Positions 6,710 through 8,581 of a stretch of 8,581 nt of DNA are shown piece by piece. The position numbers and the translations under genes were made by a program. The notes beneath the pieces were generated by a model. That model searched no databases. It was not told the origin of the DNA and saw only the letters and a program-made list of their open reading frames with translations. Source of the DNA: an uncultured Porphyromonadaceae bacterium (GTDB lineage Bacteria > Bacteroidota > Bacteroidia > Bacteroidales > Muribaculaceae); NCBI GenBank assembly GCA_900548705.1, contig URLF01000102.1:1-8581 (forward strand), in the 5' to 3' direction. How positions within the stretch are numbered: the stretch's first letter is position 1; each line of letters begins with the position of its first letter.

Positions 6710-6845
6710 AAAGAGTAAATAAGAGGATGTCACAGAGATGACATCCATGCCGAAAATCGGCAAGGAAACCGAAGGCCTCCGTGCCGTCGAAAATATGTTT
6801 TACAACATAAAAAGTTTCCTTAATTATGAACCTCAACAAGATGTA
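6710..6845 (+). promoter_or_regulatory. Long structured leader of the thioredoxin-like gene
   Basis: The predicted 135-base leader contains three consecutive hairpins: GGATGTCA/TGACATCC (6725-6732 with 6739-6746, six-base loop), TGCCGA/TCGGCA (6748-6753 with 6757-6762, three-base loop), and TATGTT/AACATA (6794-6799 with 6804-6809, four-base loop). I do not match it to a known riboswitch class. The leader is open in frame with the gene from an ATG at 6738, which lies at the loop/3' arm of the first hairpin, so it may instead encode an N-terminal extension or leader peptide. Confidence 0.5.
6789..6809. repeat. 21-bp near-palindromic repeat, copy 2
   Basis: It lies in the leader 37 bases before the start at 6846, with arms TATGTT and AACATA around TTAC. 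Because the element is a near-palindrome, it also matches the reverse complement of copy 1 perfectly over 17 bases (6793-6809 against 6527-6543). Confidence 0.65.
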
Positions 6846-7418
6846 ATGAAGAAGACAATGATTCTCATTGCCGCCTTCGCCATTTTGTTTACCTCGCTAT
6901 CAGCCGCAGTTGATGACCGCCGTGTGGCGGCATACGGCAAAGAGGCTCCAGCCGTAGTTGTAGAACGGAACGGAGCGCGTCAGGCACTCGAAGCCTTGCG
7001 GGGCAAATGGGTTGTGCTGTCTTTCTGGTCTACCACCGACCCCGTGTCGCGTCTCACCCAGAACAGAATCGCCTCGATTGTGAAATCAGGCAACAGCCAC
7101 GATGGCAACAACGGCAATGACGCTGAAATTGAATTCAAGACTCCTGCCGGAGTCTATTCTCTCGGCAACAAAACCAAAGTAGAAGTATTATCGGTCAATT
7201 TCGACCAATCCGAACCGCTGATGAAAGAGATTATCAGTATCGACAATCTTCTTGAAAGCTCGCAGACGAGGGTTAATTCCAAAGAGGAAATCAAACGCCT
7301 TTGTGACGCTTTTGAAATGAACAGCGGCCTCCGGTCATTCATAATCGACCCCGAAGGGAAACTTGTGATGGCCGACCCCGACGAGGAAGCCTTGCGCCAA
7401 CTGCTTGCCTCTCGCTGA
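6846..7418 (+). CDS. Exported thioredoxin-fold protein lacking the CxxC active site
   Basis: The chosen ATG gives 190 residues with a clear signal peptide, MKKTMILIAAFAILFTSLSA (1-20); cleavage is likely near residue 20-21. The periplasmic part resembles TlpA/AhpC-type thioredoxin folds: KEAPAVVVE (32-40), GKWVVLSFWSTTDPVS (53-68) and a late SFIIDPEGKLVMADPDEEAL (154-173). In active members the stretch after FW carries WCxxC; here the aligned positions are D65 and S68, and the usual cis-Pro region reads GLRSFIID. The only cysteine in the mature protein is C143. It should therefore not act as a disulfide reductase; a binding, chaperone or structural role is inferred. An in-frame ATG at 6738 would add 36 residues before the signal peptide and is judged less likely. 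It is monocistronic between the promoter at 6673 and the terminator at 7450. Confidence 0.82.
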   Translation: MKKTMILIAAFAILFTSLSAAVDDRRVAAYGKEAPAVVVERNGARQALEALRGKWVVLSFWSTTDPVSRLTQNRIASIVKSGNSHDGNNGNDAEIEFKTPAGVYSLGNKTKVEVLSVNFDQSEPLMKEIISIDNLLESSQTRVNSKEEIKRLCDAFEMNSGLRSFIIDPEGKLVMADPDEEALRQLLASR

Positions 7419-7449
7419 CAAAATCTGACATTCATTCCCCCAATGTAAA

Positions 7450-7490
7450 AACCTGCCGCCCGGGTAACACCTCGCGGCAGGTTGTTTTTT
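7450..7490 (+). terminator. Strong intrinsic terminator
   Basis: AACCTGCCGC (7450-7459) pairs perfectly with GCGGCAGGTT (7474-7483) around 14 bases, followed by GTTTTTT (7484-7490), 31 bases past the stop of the thioredoxin-like gene. An A-run before the stem means it could also work on the minus strand. Confidence 0.9.
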
Positions 7491-7598
7491 GCCTTTACTC
7501 AGACGAGTAGACAATGTAGCCTGGAAACCATTTGCCATCTACAAAGGTTATAGATATAAGTGCCCCGGTCGGGACACCATCACGTCTGCCTATCCAAA

Positions 7599-8581
7599 AT
7601 GAGGGAAGAAAACGAGACAAGGCAAGTTTCCGGCTCATCAGACCGGATTAAACGTGGAGGACGCTCAATCGGGAGATTCCTCCAGGACTTCCTGTATCCC
7701 CCTTTAAGAAGAAACGACCTTCAATCATACGGGCAGACCCTCGCCGAACGTTCCCCTTCCCTGACCAAAGCTGAAAAAGAACGTATCATCACAAGGAACA
7801 TCGGGCCGGCGCCGCTTATGGTAGCGGCCCTCTTCGCGGGCATACTGGCCGGAGGAGCGGCCTCGTTGCTGAAATGGGGCATCGCGTCATTCAGCAGGTT
7901 CGTGACCGGGTTCTTTCACGAAGGAAGCCTGAACTGGTGGTTCCTGCTACTCCCGGTCGTGGGATTGATATTGGTGGGACTTTACCAGCGTCATGTAATC
8001 CATCGAGAGATTTCCCACGGCGACAACCGCCTGCGCAATGATTTCATCCTAAACCGCTGTTATCTCCCCACCTCCACTATCTATAATCCCATAATAGCTT
8101 GTATCCTGACCCTTGGTTTCGGAGGGTCAGCCGGATCGGAAGGCCCGATAGCATTTTCAGGGGCAGCGATCGGCAGCAATGTCGGAGCATTCCTGAGAAT
8201 CTCCCCCTCCAAGGTGAGAATGCTGACCGCAATAGGCGCGGGAGCGGGCATCGCCGGTATTTTCAAAGCACCTGTGGGAGGTGTGTTGTTCACCATCGAG
8301 GTACTCGGTATCGAGCTCACCACTGCCGCCGTCGCCGCGCTGTTCCTGGCCTGTGTGGCGGCCTCCACTGTCGCGTATCTGTTATCGGGATGCACCTCTG
8401 ACATTTCATTTCCCGATGCCATACATATCTCATACGACAACATCCCGATGCTGATTCTCTTCGGGGTGATATGCGGAATTTACTCGACCTATTACTCCTC
8501 CACAATGGGACTGGTCGGCACTTGGCTTGGCAGAATACGCCGCCCCCTGATAAAGAACATCACGGCAGGCATCGCCGTCGG
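7599..8581 (+). CDS. CLC-family chloride channel/transporter, N-terminal part
   Basis: The frame is open from ATG 7599 through 327 codons to the right edge. A hydrophilic N-terminus of about 70 residues precedes the first helix (APLMVAALFAGILAGGAASL, 71-90). CLC hallmarks follow: GFGGSAGSEGPIAFSGAAIG (183-equivalent region, residues 173-192) with the gating glutamate E181 in place of the usual GREGP context, and GIAGIFKAPVGGVLFTIE (217-234), matching GLAAxFNAPLxGxLFxxE. Aligned with E. coli ClcA, the external gate Glu148 is kept (E181), but the proton-path Glu203 corresponds to V235. The usual Ser-bearing GSGIP motif is replaced by ISHGDNRL (138-145). Known role of the family: Cl-/H+ exchange or passive anion flow across the inner membrane. 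C-terminal helices, and any CBS or TrkA domains, lie outside the window. A GTG at 7560 in the same frame is an alternative start. No clear promoter was found in 7491-7598. Confidence 0.92.
   Translation, partial: MREENETRQVSGSSDRIKRGGRSIGRFLQDFLYPPLRRNDLQSYGQTLAERSPSLTKAEKERIITRNIGPAPLMVAALFAGILAGGAASLLKWGIASFSRFVTGFFHEGSLNWWFLLLPVVGLILVGLYQRHVIHREISHGDNRLRNDFILNRCYLPTSTIYNPIIACILTLGFGGSAGSEGPIAFSGAAIGSNVGAFLRISPSKVRMLTAIGAGAGIAGIFKAPVGGVLFTIEVLGIELTTAAVAALFLACVAASTVAYLLSGCTSDISFPDAIHISYDNIPMLILFGVICGIYSTYYSSTMGLVGTWLGRIRRPLIKNITAGIAV

Noticed and set aside
8081..8443. 120-codon minus-strand open frame
   Set aside because: It is antisense to the CLC gene, whose reading frame is open and carries the family motifs.

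Overview
The window looks like a chromosomal segment of a Bacteroidales bacterium, possibly Muribaculaceae-like (the family is inference). Four clear promoters follow the Bacteroidetes pattern TTG/TTTG, 19-20 bases, TAnnTTTG. Start codons lack good Shine-Dalgarno sequences, the one tRNA gene has no encoded CCA, and the proteins (TonB-dependent receptor, His-rich efflux adaptor lipoprotein, OmpA-like protein) fit that order.

Layout. 1-565 (minus) is the start of an RND-type metal-efflux adaptor lipoprotein that runs off the left edge. It is divergent from rmuC (725-2107, plus), with both promoters in the shared gap. rmuC converges on an inner-membrane-anchored OmpA-domain protein (2166-2972, minus). 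3189-3960 is a visibly A/T-rich two-gene unit on the minus strand, a three-helix membrane protein followed by a small lipoprotein, with its own strong promoter at 4063-4093. Next to it is tRNA-Ser(GCU) (4224-4310, minus) with its own promoter and terminator. 4451-6523 (plus) is a TonB-dependent outer-membrane receptor. The gap after it holds a terminator hairpin, a near-perfect promoter, a structured leader and two copies of a 21-bp near-palindrome. 6846-7418 (plus) encodes an exported thioredoxin-fold protein lacking both active-site cysteines, closed by a strong terminator. 7599 to the right edge (plus) is the first part of a CLC-family chloride channel/transporter.

Most genes appear to be transcribed singly; the only probable operon is the A/T-rich pair. 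Themes are envelope functions and ion or metal handling (efflux adaptor, TonB receptor, CLC protein), but the window does not show these genes working as one pathway. No CRISPR array, insertion sequence, phage gene or complete novel multi-gene system is visible. The most unusual items are the A/T-rich pair beside the tRNA, with a possible frameshift at the start of its first gene; the palindromic repeats and structured leader around the thioredoxin-like gene; and the altered active-site residues of the thioredoxin-like and CLC proteins.
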